Shown: piece after piece, positions 35,176-43,334 of the stretch
Position numbering within the stretch: the first letter of the stretch is position 1
How the letters are laid out: each line of letters starts with the position of its first letter
Assembly (NCBI RefSeq): GCF_026239555.1
Contig: NZ_JAPIVP010000005.1
Span: 248,001 to 312,000 of the forward strand
Source of the DNA: Pedobacter sp. PF22-3
GTDB lineage: Bacteria > Bacteroidota > Bacteroidia > Sphingobacteriales > Sphingobacteriaceae
Reading direction: 5' to 3'
DNA: 64,000 bases
Translations under genes and position numbers: made by a program
The notes under the pieces: generated by a model
What the model was told of the DNA's origin: nothing
The model's input: the letters and a program-made list of their open reading frames with translations, nothing else
The model's database searches: none

Positions 35176-35679
35176 TTAATATAAACCCCAGTCATCTTCA
35201 AATTCATCTTTTTCGAAATGTTTAACCCATTCGATAAAGAGTAGGCGAAATTTTTCGATTTCGCCTAAAACAATGTCTTTATATTCTGGGGCACATATTT
35301 CGAACATATCCGCTGCCCTTACCTGGGTTTCTAGTTCGCGGCAGTTGGTTCTGATGATAGAAGCGTTTTCCATTCTTAAAATATACATATCTGCGCCTTC
35401 TGCACCAACTATCTTAGGGCACAACATCAGGGCATTCTGCATAATTAAGTTAGCGGTCATTTCGGCCATTTCTCCTTCCAGTGTTTCGCAGAATAGGGCA
35501 GCATATTTGTACACGGCTCTTGCCTGGTTGTAAAGACTTTTGGCTCTGGTCACCTTCAGCCTAACCTTTTCGGCATCAACGTTTGAGAGATTCTCTTCAG
35601 CCTCATCATCCCGGCCAAATCGGCTAAAATGCTCCCATTCGGGCATATGATCCATGTCATCAAATTCCATATTTTTCAA
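35176..35679 (-). CDS. Conserved hypothetical acidic helical protein
   Basis: A 167-residue protein without signal peptide or membrane helices, strongly acidic at both ends (MEFDDMDHMPEWEHF; KDEFEDDWGLY) and mainly helical between (KVRLKVTRAKSLYNQARAVYK). I do not recognise a named family. It could start at 35679 or at the methionine three residues later. It follows the RNA methyltransferase gene by 56 bases on the same strand, so it may be co-transcribed with it. The 284 bases downstream show nothing beyond a GATGGTTAGAA pair near 35090-35135. Confidence 0.65.
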   Translation of the reverse strand: MKNMEFDDMDHMPEWEHFSRFGRDDEAEENLSNVDAEKVRLKVTRAKSLYNQARAVYKYAALFCETLEGEMAEMTANLIMQNALMLCPKIVGAEGADMYILRMENASIIRTNCRELETQVRAADMFEICAPEYKDIVLGEIEKFRLLFIEWVKHFEKDEFEDDWGLY

Positions 35680-35735
35680 TTTTCTACGTTATGGTACGTA
35701 ATAGAGCGTAATATATTAATTTCCAGTGAAAAAGA

Positions 35736-36917
35736 CTATGCATCAACTAATGGTGCCCTGCGAGAGCCCTCATATAATTCATATTCTAATAAGCGACAGT
35801 CTAATTTACCATTATAAAATTCAACTTTTTTGGCTGCTTTTAAACCAATTTTCTTTGCAAGATCAGGATTTCCGGTGAAAATATAACCAGCATAGCCTTT
35901 ACACTTCGTTTTCATAAAATCACCCATACGTTTATAGGTCAGTTCCAATTTACTGTGTACGCCTAAACGTTCTCCGTATTCGGGATTAAAAACCACCACA
36001 CCTCTGCCATCTTCAGGCACCGTTGTTAATTCAAAATCACATGCTTCAAATTCGATTAAAGTATCAACACCTGCCGTTTTAGCATTTCTACGGGTTACTT
36101 CAACTGCATCTTCCGACAGATCGGAAGCTACAATTTTAAAATCAATATTTTTAATTACCTGATCTTTTAAAATTCTGCGCTCAGCGAAAAAAACTTCTTC
36201 GTTATAACCCAATATATGCATAAAACCATAATTCATGCGATATAAACCAGGAGCACGGTTGGTGGCCATCAGTGCGGCTTCAATAGCCAAGGTTCCTGAT
36301 CCGCACATGGGATTGATAAATGCCGATTTCCTATCCCATTTGGTTGCTAAAATAACCCCGGTAGCCAAAGCCTCTAACATAGGGGCTTTTCCTGGGATTT
36401 TACGGTAACCATGTTTGGCAAGAGTTTCGCCAGAAGTATCCATAAAAACATCGGCATCAGCATCTTTCCAATATAAATGCACTACCGTTTTATTTGCATC
36501 CGATCCAGAATTAGGTCGGATGCCTTTTTTCTCTTTCATGCGGTCTACAATCGCATCCTTTACCTTTAAGTTTGCAAAAAGCGGTGTGGTAATATTGGGG
36601 TTATCAACATTTGAGGTTACAGAGAAATAACCCGAAAAATCAATCAGTTCTTCCCATTCAATGGCTGCAATTTCTTTATACAGATCATCTGGTGTAACGG
36701 CTTTGAAACTTTTTATGGCATATAGAATCTGACTGGCACAGCGTAGGTTAAGGTTTAGCTTAATGCACTCTGTAAGGGTAATGTTGAGTTCAACGCCCGT
36801 AGCAAAAGACCGCTCAATGGTATAGCCTAAAGCCGTAACTTCTTCTTGTAAGTAGGGCGAAAGGCGCTTATTGCAGGTAATAATTACCTTGCTTTTATTG
36901 TGGAAAACTTGCATCAT
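35736..36917 (-). CDS. THUMP-domain class I SAM-dependent RNA methyltransferase (RlmL N-terminal-like)
   Basis: A 393-residue methyltransferase. An N-terminal ferredoxin-like/THUMP region (about 1-160: PYLQEEVTALGYTIERSF) precedes the Rossmann methyltransferase domain with FINPMCGSGTLAIEAALMA (motif I region), IVASDLSEDAVEVTRRNAK and motif IV VVVFNPEYGERLG. The family motif is usually NPPYGxR; here the second proline is glutamate. It corresponds to the m2G2445-forming half of E. coli RlmL and probably methylates 23S rRNA, without the second C-terminal methyltransferase domain. Confidence 0.88.
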   Translation of the reverse strand: MMQVFHNKSKVIITCNKRLSPYLQEEVTALGYTIERSFATGVELNITLTECIKLNLNLRCASQILYAIKSFKAVTPDDLYKEIAAIEWEELIDFSGYFSVTSNVDNPNITTPLFANLKVKDAIVDRMKEKKGIRPNSGSDANKTVVHLYWKDADADVFMDTSGETLAKHGYRKIPGKAPMLEALATGVILATKWDRKSAFINPMCGSGTLAIEAALMATNRAPGLYRMNYGFMHILGYNEEVFFAERRILKDQVIKNIDFKIVASDLSEDAVEVTRRNAKTAGVDTLIEFEACDFELTTVPEDGRGVVVFNPEYGERLGVHSKLELTYKRMGDFMKTKCKGYAGYIFTGNPDLAKKIGLKAAKKVEFYNGKLDCRLLEYELYEGSRRAPLVDA

Positions 36918-36985
36918 AATATATGCGAAGTTATCAATAAAATTATAGAGATTTGATGTTTATAGTACATTAAGTAGTATTAGTT

Positions 36986-37351
36986 ATGGAAATTAAAGGA
37001 AAAGTACACGAAGTAGGTGCCACGCAACAAGTAAGTGAAACGTTTAAAAAACGTGATTTAATAGTAGAATACGCAGAAAATCCAACATACCCAGAATATA
37101 TCCGTTTTGAGGCTTTACAAGATAAAACTGCATTATTAGATACATTTAAAGCAGGCGATGAGGTTGAGGTTTTCTTTAATTTACGTGGTCGTCCATGGAC
37201 AGATAAATCAGGTAAAACATCATATTTTAACAGCTTGGTTATTTGGCGTATCAATGCCGTTGCGGCAGGTGCTCCAGCAGCTACGCCAGCTTATGCAGCT
37301 CCGGTTGATGTAAGTAGTGCACCAGGTGAAGATGATGATTTGCCTTTCTAA
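36986..37351 (+). CDS. DUF3127 family protein
   Basis: A 121-residue protein matching DUF3127: MEIKGKVHEVGATQQVSETFKK at the start, ENPTYPEYIRFEALQDK, and FNLRGRPWTDKSGKTSYFNSL. The fold resembles an OB barrel, and the acidic C-terminal tip (PGEDDDLPF) is strikingly like that of single-stranded DNA-binding protein, where DDDxPF docks partner proteins. A nucleic-acid or SSB-related role is therefore plausible but unproven. The linker to the tip is Ala/Pro rich. It is divergent from the methyltransferase gene and ended by a perfect terminator. Confidence 0.85.
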   Translation: MEIKGKVHEVGATQQVSETFKKRDLIVEYAENPTYPEYIRFEALQDKTALLDTFKAGDEVEVFFNLRGRPWTDKSGKTSYFNSLVIWRINAVAAGAPAATPAYAAPVDVSSAPGEDDDLPF

Positions 37352-37386
37352 ATAAAGAGTCTTTTTTAAGCAAACAATTTTGAACC

Positions 37387-37416
37387 ATGCCGAGGCTTAG
37401 CCTCGGCATTTTTTTT
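37387..37416 (+). terminator. Rho-independent terminator after the DUF3127 gene
   Basis: A perfect 10-base stem ATGCCGAGGC (37387-37396) with GCCTCGGCAT (37400-37409), loop TTA, and a run of eight T. Confidence 0.93.
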
Positions 37417-37427
37417 GACCCGCCAGG

Positions 37428-37469
37428 CTTCCGAAGTTTCTATGCCCCGGGCAGGATAAACTTCGGAAG
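37428..37469. repeat. Perfect 12-base intergenic inverted repeat
   Basis: CTTCCGAAGTTT (37428-37439) and AAACTTCGGAAG (37458-37469) are exact reverse complements around an 18-base spacer containing CCCCGGGC. It lies between a terminator and the next promoter and has no T-run. Confidence 0.7.
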
Positions 37470-37521
37470 TCTTCCCGCTGTTAAAATATGTTAAAAACAA
37501 CTACTTCACTTAGCTAATCAG

Positions 37522-37529
37522 TATTTTTG
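37522..37529 (+). promoter_or_regulatory. Candidate -7 box of the histidine kinase gene
   Basis: TATTTTTG matches TAnnTTTG, 63 bases before the ATG at 37593. No clear -33 TTG is seen. Confidence 0.3.
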
Positions 37530-37592
37530 ATATCTATTTAGATTTAAGAAGATTATGCCCGGTTTTTTTAGTTTTAAAAACTAATCTAATTC

Positions 37593-39413
37593 ATGAAGAA
37601 AAGAAGTTTTTGGTTAATTACGGTTTTAATGACGGTTGCGCTACTTGGCGTATTTGTAATGCAATTATATTACATAAGGGAATCGTATAAACTAAAATCC
37701 CAGCTTTTTGATGAACAGGTAAATCAAACGCTAACATCGGTAGTAAATAAGCTACAACGTAGAAATGTTGCCGATCACTTAAACCGAAAAGATGCTGAAA
37801 ATAAGTTAAAGCAGTTACAGGACTCCAGGCAGCGCGCATTGGATATTAAGGATTTGCGGCAACAATATGTGCAGGAAGCAGAGCTGCGGCAGGCCGAGCG
37901 CGAAAATCAGATTGAGAGTTACCTAAACCAACAGGATAGTATTATCCGTGTATCTTACCGGGCGCCGAATGTAATTTCTGAACGGGAATATACTTCGCTA
38001 AGTTCGGAAAACGGCGATAAACTGGATTTGCAGATGGATGCAATTATCGATGTTAAAAGCCTTATTTTAAAAGGTTATAGCATGCGCACAAAACCTTTTA
38101 CCGCACCACCAAAAACATTCGAATTTAAAAGCCTGCAGAGTTTGCCAGATACATTAAGATACCTGGTTTTTGATCCACGGGATGGTAGTCCGGGTTTTGC
38201 AAACGTGCCGAAGATTCCGAATGATTTACAGAAAAAATTTCAACGGGAGGATGAAATTGAGCGGAAAAAATTGGCCCTTAAAATTGCTGCGCTGGGTAAA
38301 GATACTTTTTCGTATACCCGATCAAGTGTGGTTGAGGATGTATCTAAAGAACTGCAGGAGACCAATGTACCCATTTATAAACGCATTAATTTTAGCGCTT
38401 TGGGGCGCTTACTGGAACAAGAACTCCTGGCCAATAATATTTCATTAGTGCCCTCTTACCGGATTTCGTTAGCCCGAAAAGATTCGACCATTTTCATGAT
38501 GGCATCTAATGTTAAAGGAGCGTTTTTACCAGAAAATACCTATAAAACACCTTTATTCGGAAATGATATTTTTCGCGATCCTGGAATGCTCTTCGTCAGT
38601 TTCCCAAATAAAAATTCAGCCATTATAGCTAATCTAAGTGCTACACTTGCGTCGTCAATTGGATTATTATTGGTGCTTGTTTTCATCTTTTCTTACACGC
38701 TTTATGCAATTTTGAAGCAGAAAAAACTGTCGGAAATGAAAACCGATTTCATCAATAACATGACACACGAGTTTAAAACGCCTGTAGCTACAATTATGAT
38801 TGCAAGCGAAGCTTTGAAAGATCCGGAGGTGACAGCAGATAAAGCCCGGTTAAAACGTTTGGCTGGAATCATTTATGATGAAAATGTTCGCCTGGGTAGC
38901 CATATTGAGCGTGTTTTAAGTATTGCGCGTTTAGAGAAGGGAGAACTTAAAATGGAGAACGCAGCGGTAGATGTGAACGATTTGATTGTGATTGTGCTAG
39001 ATAGCATGGAATTGCAGCTGCAAAAAAGGAATGCCATAATCAATGTGCATACCGATGCAGAAAATGCAGTTGTATACGGCGATGAACTTCACCTCTCTAA
39101 TGTAATTTATAACCTGATTGATAATGCGAATAAATACAGTAGTGATACGCCTGAGATTACCATTACTACCCGAAATGCCGGCAAGAATTTAATTATCGAA
39201 ATAGCGGATAAGGGTATTGGAATGACCAAAGAACAGTCTAAAAGGATTTTCGACCAGTTTTACAGAGTGCCCACCGGTAATTTACACGATGTTAAAGGCT
39301 TTGGTCTGGGTTTAAATTATGTTCAGGATATTATTAAAAAACTGAACGGAACGATTAAGGTAAGTAGCGAAAAGGATAAAGGAACAACGTTCGAAATATC
39401 TTTACCTTTATAA
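37593..39413 (+). CDS. Sensor histidine kinase with large periplasmic domain
   Basis: A 606-residue kinase. Membrane helices at about 7-25 and 350-372 enclose a 325-residue periplasmic sensor region that starts with a charged coiled-coil stretch (about 30-115, Gln/Arg/Lys/Glu rich). HisKA follows with NNMTHEFKTPVATIM, phospho-accepting His392, and a HATPase with YNLIDNANKYS, ADKGIGM and GFGLGLNYV. It is followed by an OmpR-type response regulator gene 155 bases downstream, so the two form a classical two-component pair. The stimulus is unknown; the layout is common in Bacteroidota envelope sensing. Confidence 0.92.
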   Translation: MKKRSFWLITVLMTVALLGVFVMQLYYIRESYKLKSQLFDEQVNQTLTSVVNKLQRRNVADHLNRKDAENKLKQLQDSRQRALDIKDLRQQYVQEAELRQAERENQIESYLNQQDSIIRVSYRAPNVISEREYTSLSSENGDKLDLQMDAIIDVKSLILKGYSMRTKPFTAPPKTFEFKSLQSLPDTLRYLVFDPRDGSPGFANVPKIPNDLQKKFQREDEIERKKLALKIAALGKDTFSYTRSSVVEDVSKELQETNVPIYKRINFSALGRLLEQELLANNISLVPSYRISLARKDSTIFMMASNVKGAFLPENTYKTPLFGNDIFRDPGMLFVSFPNKNSAIIANLSATLASSIGLLLVLVFIFSYTLYAILKQKKLSEMKTDFINNMTHEFKTPVATIMIASEALKDPEVTADKARLKRLAGIIYDENVRLGSHIERVLSIARLEKGELKMENAAVDVNDLIVIVLDSMELQLQKRNAIINVHTDAENAVVYGDELHLSNVIYNLIDNANKYSSDTPEITITTRNAGKNLIIEIADKGIGMTKEQSKRIFDQFYRVPTGNLHDVKGFGLGLNYVQDIIKKLNGTIKVSSEKDKGTTFEISLPL

Positions 39414-39568
39414 ACTGAAACATTGGTATGAAAGCTTGCTGTATCGATGTATTAAAATAAAAAAGGCCTAAAATAGTAGCTTATTAATTTATTCAAATTA
39501 AACAGTTACTCATATTCATCATCAAAAGCTAATGTGGCTAATGTCACGTATTGAATAAAAACAAGAAA

Positions 39569-40264
39569 ATGAAAAAAATACTCCTGGTAGAAGACGACCC
39601 AAATTTAGGTTTATTGTTACAAGACTATCTGCAGCTGAAAGGCAAGTTTGATGTAGTACTTTGTACTGATGGGGAGGATGGTTTGAAGGCATTTAATAAG
39701 CAAAACTTCGATTTATGTATTTTAGATGTGATGATGCCCAAAAAAGATGGCTTTACCTTAGGTAAAGATATTAGAAAGGTAAACACCCAGGTGCCTATTA
39801 TTTTTGCAACGGCTAAAACCATGTTAGAAGATAAATCTGCTGCATATGATTTAGGCGGCGATGATTACATCACTAAACCATTTCGTATAGAAGAGCTTTT
39901 ACTGCGTATTAATGCCATGTTTAAGCGGATAGCGAATAAAACAGATAAGAACGACGAGGTTGCCGAAACCCAGTTTACTATTGGTCGGTATCATTTCGAT
40001 TATACTACCCAGATTATTACCGATAACGATCATCAACAAAAACTTTCTACCAAAGAAGCTGAGCTTTTAAGGTTATTGTGTTTGAAAAAGAATACCGTTT
40101 TAACCCGTGAGGAAGCATTGTTAAGCATCTGGCATGATGATAATTACTTTAACGGAAGAAGTATGGATGTGTTTTTAAGCAAACTGCGTAAGTATCTTAA
40201 GGCCGATCCGGCAGTTGAAATTATTAATGTGCACGGAAAAGGTTATAAGTTGTTGGTGAGTTAG
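39569..40264 (+). CDS. OmpR-family response regulator
   Basis: A 231-residue regulator. The receiver domain has KKILLVEDDPNLG, the phospho-acceptor Asp53 in CILDVMMPKKDG, and the conserved Thr and Lys in FATAKT and YITKPF. The C-terminal winged helix (about 130-230) has LSTKEAELLRLL and SMDVFLSKLRKYL. ATG at 39569 is preferred to the TTG at 39551 because it begins directly with the receiver strand. It is the partner of the kinase encoded upstream. Convergent with mqnD across a repeat-filled gap. Confidence 0.93.
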   Translation: MKKILLVEDDPNLGLLLQDYLQLKGKFDVVLCTDGEDGLKAFNKQNFDLCILDVMMPKKDGFTLGKDIRKVNTQVPIIFATAKTMLEDKSAAYDLGGDDYITKPFRIEELLLRINAMFKRIANKTDKNDEVAETQFTIGRYHFDYTTQIITDNDHQQKLSTKEAELLRLLCLKKNTVLTREEALLSIWHDDNYFNGRSMDVFLSKLRKYLKADPAVEIINVHGKGYKLLVS

Positions 40265-40276
40265 ATCTAGTGGTAA

Positions 40277-40447
40277 AAGTTGGAATGTTGTAACGTTGAA
40301 ATGTTCCGCATTATCGTCATTTTGAGCGAAGCGCTACGCAGTTGAGAAATCTATTTAATGTACCTTTCCAGCGTGTCGTCAATCCTGAACTTGTTTCATG
40401 ATCTTTCAAGCGAGATTAGATCTCTCCGCTACGGTCGAGATGACGGG
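40277..40447. repeat. R4 unit followed by family R1 repeats
   Basis: GGAATGTTGTAACGTTGAAA (from 40281) nearly repeats the groES-groEL spacer unit. R1 material follows: CGTCATTTTGAGCGAAGC (about 40314) and an opposing half TTAGATCTCTCCGC then GGTCGAGATGACGG ending at 40447, with GTCGTCAATCCTGAACTTG between them. No gene is visible. Confidence 0.65.
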
Positions 40448-40452
40448 ACGAA

Positions 40453-41301
40453 TTAAATATACAAATCCTCCTGAATAGCAGGAATAATACCGCGTTCCTG
40501 GGCCAGTTTAAATAAAGTATCAACTGCTTTGCGACCTTCTTCACCAAGATTGATGCTGTATTTATTTACATATAATTCGATGTGTTTGTACATCACACTT
40601 TCTTCCATGGCTTGCGCATGCTGGCGGATGAAATCGATACCCGATTTTGGATGTGCAAACGCAAATTCAACAGATTGGCGGATCAGGCGGTTTACTTTTA
40701 ACTGTATTTCGCGGTCTAAATTGCGATTAATTACAATACCTCCTAATGGAATGGCACATCCGGTAAGTTTTTCCCAATAATCGCCTAAATCAACAATTTT
40801 GGTTAAACCTTTATCCTGATAGGTAAACCTGTTTTCGTGAATGATCAGGCCTAAATCAATCTCCTCGTTAAGTAAAGCCGATTCAATCTCCGAGAACACA
40901 AGTTCTTGTTTGTTTTGTAAGTGGGGATAAGCGATCCCCAATAAGAAATTTGCTGTAGTATATTTCCCGGGTATCCCAATTTTGAGCGTATTATTTGGGC
41001 TTTGGAGTTGAGGGGCAGCTGCGCCTTCAAAATCATTTTTGCTGATCAATAGCGGGCCAACGCCAAAGCCCAGGGCACTACCGGCATCCAATAAAGCATA
41101 CTGGCTGGCTACATAGGCAAATGCATGAAAACTTAACTTGGTAATGTCTAATTCGCCCCTAAGTGCTTTTTGGTTTAAGGTTTCAACATCGTCATAAAAA
41201 ACTTCAAATGTTAATCCTTCCGTATCAATTTTATGGTGAATGAGTGCGTCGAAAATAAATGTATCGTTAGGGCAGGGAGAAAATCCAAGGGTAAGTTTCA
41301 T
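40453..41301 (-). CDS. mqnD: 1,4-dihydroxy-6-naphthoate synthase (MqnD)
   Basis: A 282-residue enzyme of the futalosine pathway of menaquinone synthesis, converting cyclic de-hypoxanthine futalosine to 1,4-dihydroxy-6-naphthoate. It has the periplasmic-binding-protein-like fold of the family: LGFSPCPNDTFIFDALIH at the N-terminus, LDITKLSFHAFAYV, GVGPLLISK, GKYTTANFLL and the IHENRFTY segment with the catalytic-type histidine. It is on the same strand as mqnB, 118 bases downstream of it, with a perfect palindrome in the gap. Confidence 0.95.
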   Translation of the reverse strand: MKLTLGFSPCPNDTFIFDALIHHKIDTEGLTFEVFYDDVETLNQKALRGELDITKLSFHAFAYVASQYALLDAGSALGFGVGPLLISKNDFEGAAAPQLQSPNNTLKIGIPGKYTTANFLLGIAYPHLQNKQELVFSEIESALLNEEIDLGLIIHENRFTYQDKGLTKIVDLGDYWEKLTGCAIPLGGIVINRNLDREIQLKVNRLIRQSVEFAFAHPKSGIDFIRQHAQAMEESVMYKHIELYVNKYSINLGEEGRKAVDTLFKLAQERGIIPAIQEDLYI

Positions 41302-41342
41302 CTATTAATTTTTTTGTTTTCAGTTGTTAGATGGAGCCTTTG

Positions 41343-41368
41343 ACAATTAAAATAATTATTTTAATTGT
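41343..41368. promoter_or_regulatory. Perfect 26-base AT-rich palindrome upstream of mqnD
   Basis: Bases 41343-41368 read the same on both strands (begins ACAATTAAAAT, ends ATTTTAATTGT), with no interruption. It lies 41 bases upstream of the mqnD start codon and 51 bases past the mqnB stop. It may be an operator or an intercistronic hairpin. Confidence 0.5.
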
Positions 41369-41419
41369 GTTGGGTTCATAATTCAAAATTAAGTACTGCG
41401 GTAAACTAATCGGTCATAA

Positions 41420-42043
41420 TCAGTTCATTTCTCCAATAAAGTCGATGGCCCAATCGTTTAAGTTTTTAATGGCAAGGCCAATTTTCCAATTGTCTTTATT
41501 TCTAGGTTCTACATAATTAGAGATACTTCTAATCTGTAAACTAGCTATGTTTAGCTGTTTGCAGGCATAAAAAACAGCAGCGCCTTCCATGCTTTCGGTG
41601 GTTGGATTTAACCTGCTGATTAAATTTTTGATGCTTTTCTCGCTTCCCGTTACACAGTTTACGGTAATGCCCTTTGCTATGGGCAGGTTAACACCCTGGG
41701 ATGTTGTTGGGGTATAATGGCTCTCTCCAAAACCTAAATCATTTATGCTCAAAAATTCGGCTCCATTTTCGGCCCCCATTTCGGCAAAAGTATCTTCAGT
41801 AATATTTAGTACAGTACCTAAGGCCATATCCCGATTGAAGCTGCCGGCGATCCCTAAATTTAACACGAGGTTATATTTAGATGAAAGGTGTTTGCCTAGT
41901 GCAAAAGCTGTTGCTACCATTCCAACTCCGGTAATCAGCAGGTCGAAATTTTTACTTTCTACAAAATCACTGTCAGGTAAATTAAAGTGCTGATAAAAGA
42001 AGGTAAGTTCGGCTTTTGTAGCCGCAACAACTAAAGTTTTCAT
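41420..42043 (-). CDS. mqnB: Futalosine hydrolase (MqnB)
   Basis: A 207-residue nucleoside-phosphorylase-superfamily enzyme that removes hypoxanthine from futalosine in menaquinone synthesis. Typical segments are LVVAATKAELTFFYQHF, LLITGVGMVATAFALGKHL, LVLNLGIAGSFN, and the substrate-site stretch TESMEGAAVFYACKQL, then SNYVEPRN. The adjacent mqnD gene supports futalosine hydrolase over the related MTA/SAH nucleosidase. Divergent from queD. Confidence 0.92.
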   Translation of the reverse strand: MKTLVVAATKAELTFFYQHFNLPDSDFVESKNFDLLITGVGMVATAFALGKHLSSKYNLVLNLGIAGSFNRDMALGTVLNITEDTFAEMGAENGAEFLSINDLGFGESHYTPTTSQGVNLPIAKGITVNCVTGSEKSIKNLISRLNPTTESMEGAAVFYACKQLNIASLQIRSISNYVEPRNKDNWKIGLAIKNLNDWAIDFIGEMN

Positions 42044-42120
42044 ATTGTAAAGTTAGCAGATTATATATAAGGATTTCTTTTAGCTATGGTCTTTAGTCTT
42101 TAAGCTTAAACCTTTATCCG

Positions 42121-42128
42121 TATATTTG
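42121..42128 (+). promoter_or_regulatory. Candidate -7 box of the queD-folE operon
   Basis: TATATTTG matches TAnnTTTG exactly and lies 17 bases before the ATG at 42146; the -33 region (around 42098) has only a weak TTTAAG. Confidence 0.45.
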
Positions 42129-42145
42129 CATTTTATTTTATAGTA

Positions 42146-42556
42146 ATGATTTACATAACGAGAAAAGCATCATTTAATGCGGCGCATAAATTGGCGCGTA
42201 CCGATTGGGATGATGATAAAAATAATGAAGTTTATGGTAAATGTGCCAACCCCAACTGGCATGGCCATAACTATTGGTTATACGTTACCGTTAAAGGCGA
42301 AGTAAATCCGGAAACAGGTTTTCTGGTTGATTTGAAATGGCTTAAAGACGTAATGAATGACTATGTGGTGGATAAGGTTGATCATAAAAATTTAAATCTT
42401 GATGTAGATTTTATGAAAGGCAAACTGGCTTCTACCGAAAACCTGGCCATCGAAATCTGGAAACAACTTTGGGCTCCGATTGCAGAGAGCGGTGCGATTT
42501 TACACTGTGTAAAAATCTACGAAACCGAAAATAATTTTGTTGAATACTTTGGTTAA
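42146..42556 (+). CDS. queD: 6-carboxytetrahydropterin synthase (QueD/PTPS family)
   Basis: A 136-residue member of the 6-pyruvoyl tetrahydropterin synthase family. Zinc-ligand histidines are in FNAAHKL and NWHGHNYWL, the catalytic cysteine in YGKCANPN, and VDHKNLN carries the second conserved His. QueD makes 6-carboxy-tetrahydropterin from dihydroneopterin triphosphate for queuosine synthesis; a sepiapterin- or biopterin-type activity cannot be excluded from sequence alone. The folE gene follows after 12 bases and would supply its substrate, so the pair forms a coherent pterin operon. Confidence 0.9.
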   Translation: MIYITRKASFNAAHKLARTDWDDDKNNEVYGKCANPNWHGHNYWLYVTVKGEVNPETGFLVDLKWLKDVMNDYVVDKVDHKNLNLDVDFMKGKLASTENLAIEIWKQLWAPIAESGAILHCVKIYETENNFVEYFG

Positions 42557-42568
42557 AAATCTAAATTA

Positions 42569-43204
42569 ATGAGCAATAAAGACGTATTAAAAGGCGAATC
42601 GAGAGATGGTTATGTAAAAATAGACCGTTACAACGAGGATAAAATTGAAGCTGTAGCGGCACATTATAAAGATATTCTTGGTCAGTTGGGTGAAAATCCA
42701 GCGCGCGAAGGGTTACTAAAAACACCTGAACGTGTGGCTAAAGCATTGCAATATTTAACACATGGCTACGATCTAAAACCTGATGAAATCCTTAAGTCGG
42801 CCATGTTTGAAGAGGATTACAGCCAAATGGTAGTAGTTAAAGATATTGAAGTATATTCGATGTGCGAGCACCACATGCTACCATTTTTTGGCAAAGCACA
42901 TATTGCTTATATTCCTAATGGACATATTGTGGGTTTAAGTAAAATTCCCCGTGTAGTTGATGCTTTTGCGCGCCGTTTACAGGTACAGGAACGTTTAACA
43001 AACGAAATTAGGGATTGTATCCAAAATACCCTGAGTCCAATGGGTGTTGCAGTAGTGATAGAATGCAGGCACTTATGCATGTCTATGCGTGGTGTGCAAA
43101 AACAAAACTCGGTAACCACAACGTCAGCCTTTACAGGAACTTTTTTAAGTAACGATAAAACAAGAGCGGAGTTTTTGAGGTTAATTACCGCGAGTTTAGA
43201 CTAA
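42569..43204 (+). CDS. folE: GTP cyclohydrolase I (FolE)
   Basis: A 211-residue enzyme converting GTP to 7,8-dihydroneopterin triphosphate, the first step of folate and queuosine precursors. The zinc ligands are in [21 protein letters not shown] and [12 protein letters not shown]; the active-site stretch [23 protein letters not shown] is intact. It is in an operon with queD. Simple TAGTAT repeats follow before fabD. Confidence 0.97.
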   Translation: MSNKDVLKGESRDGYVKIDRYNEDKIEAVAAHYKDILGQLGENPAREGLLKTPERVAKALQYLTHGYDLKPDEILKSAMFEEDYSQMVVVKDIEVYSMCEHHMLPFFGKAHIAYIPNGHIVGLSKIPRVVDAFARRLQVQERLTNEIRDCIQNTLSPMGVAVVIECRHLCMSMRGVQKQNSVTTTSAFTGTFLSNDKTRAEFLRLITASLD

Positions 43205-43331
43205 TTGGTATCGAGTATTTAGTATCAAGTAGGAAGAAGAAGTTTCTGGTAAAATAGTATTAAGTAGAAAGTATCAAGATAGGCATCTAGATAAAAACGC
43301 TAAACGCCAAACACGATACGCCAAACTAATT
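43205..43331. repeat. Short degenerate tandem-like repeats between folE and fabD (family R5)
   Basis: Repeated pieces GTATCGAGTATTTAGTATCAAGTA (in two overlapping halves, 43208-43231), TAGTATTAAGTAGAAAG and TATCAAGATAG, followed by CGCTAAACGCCAAACACGATACGCCAAAC-like A/C-rich copies near 43300-43327. No gene is visible. Confidence 0.5.
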
Positions 43332-43334
43332 ATA

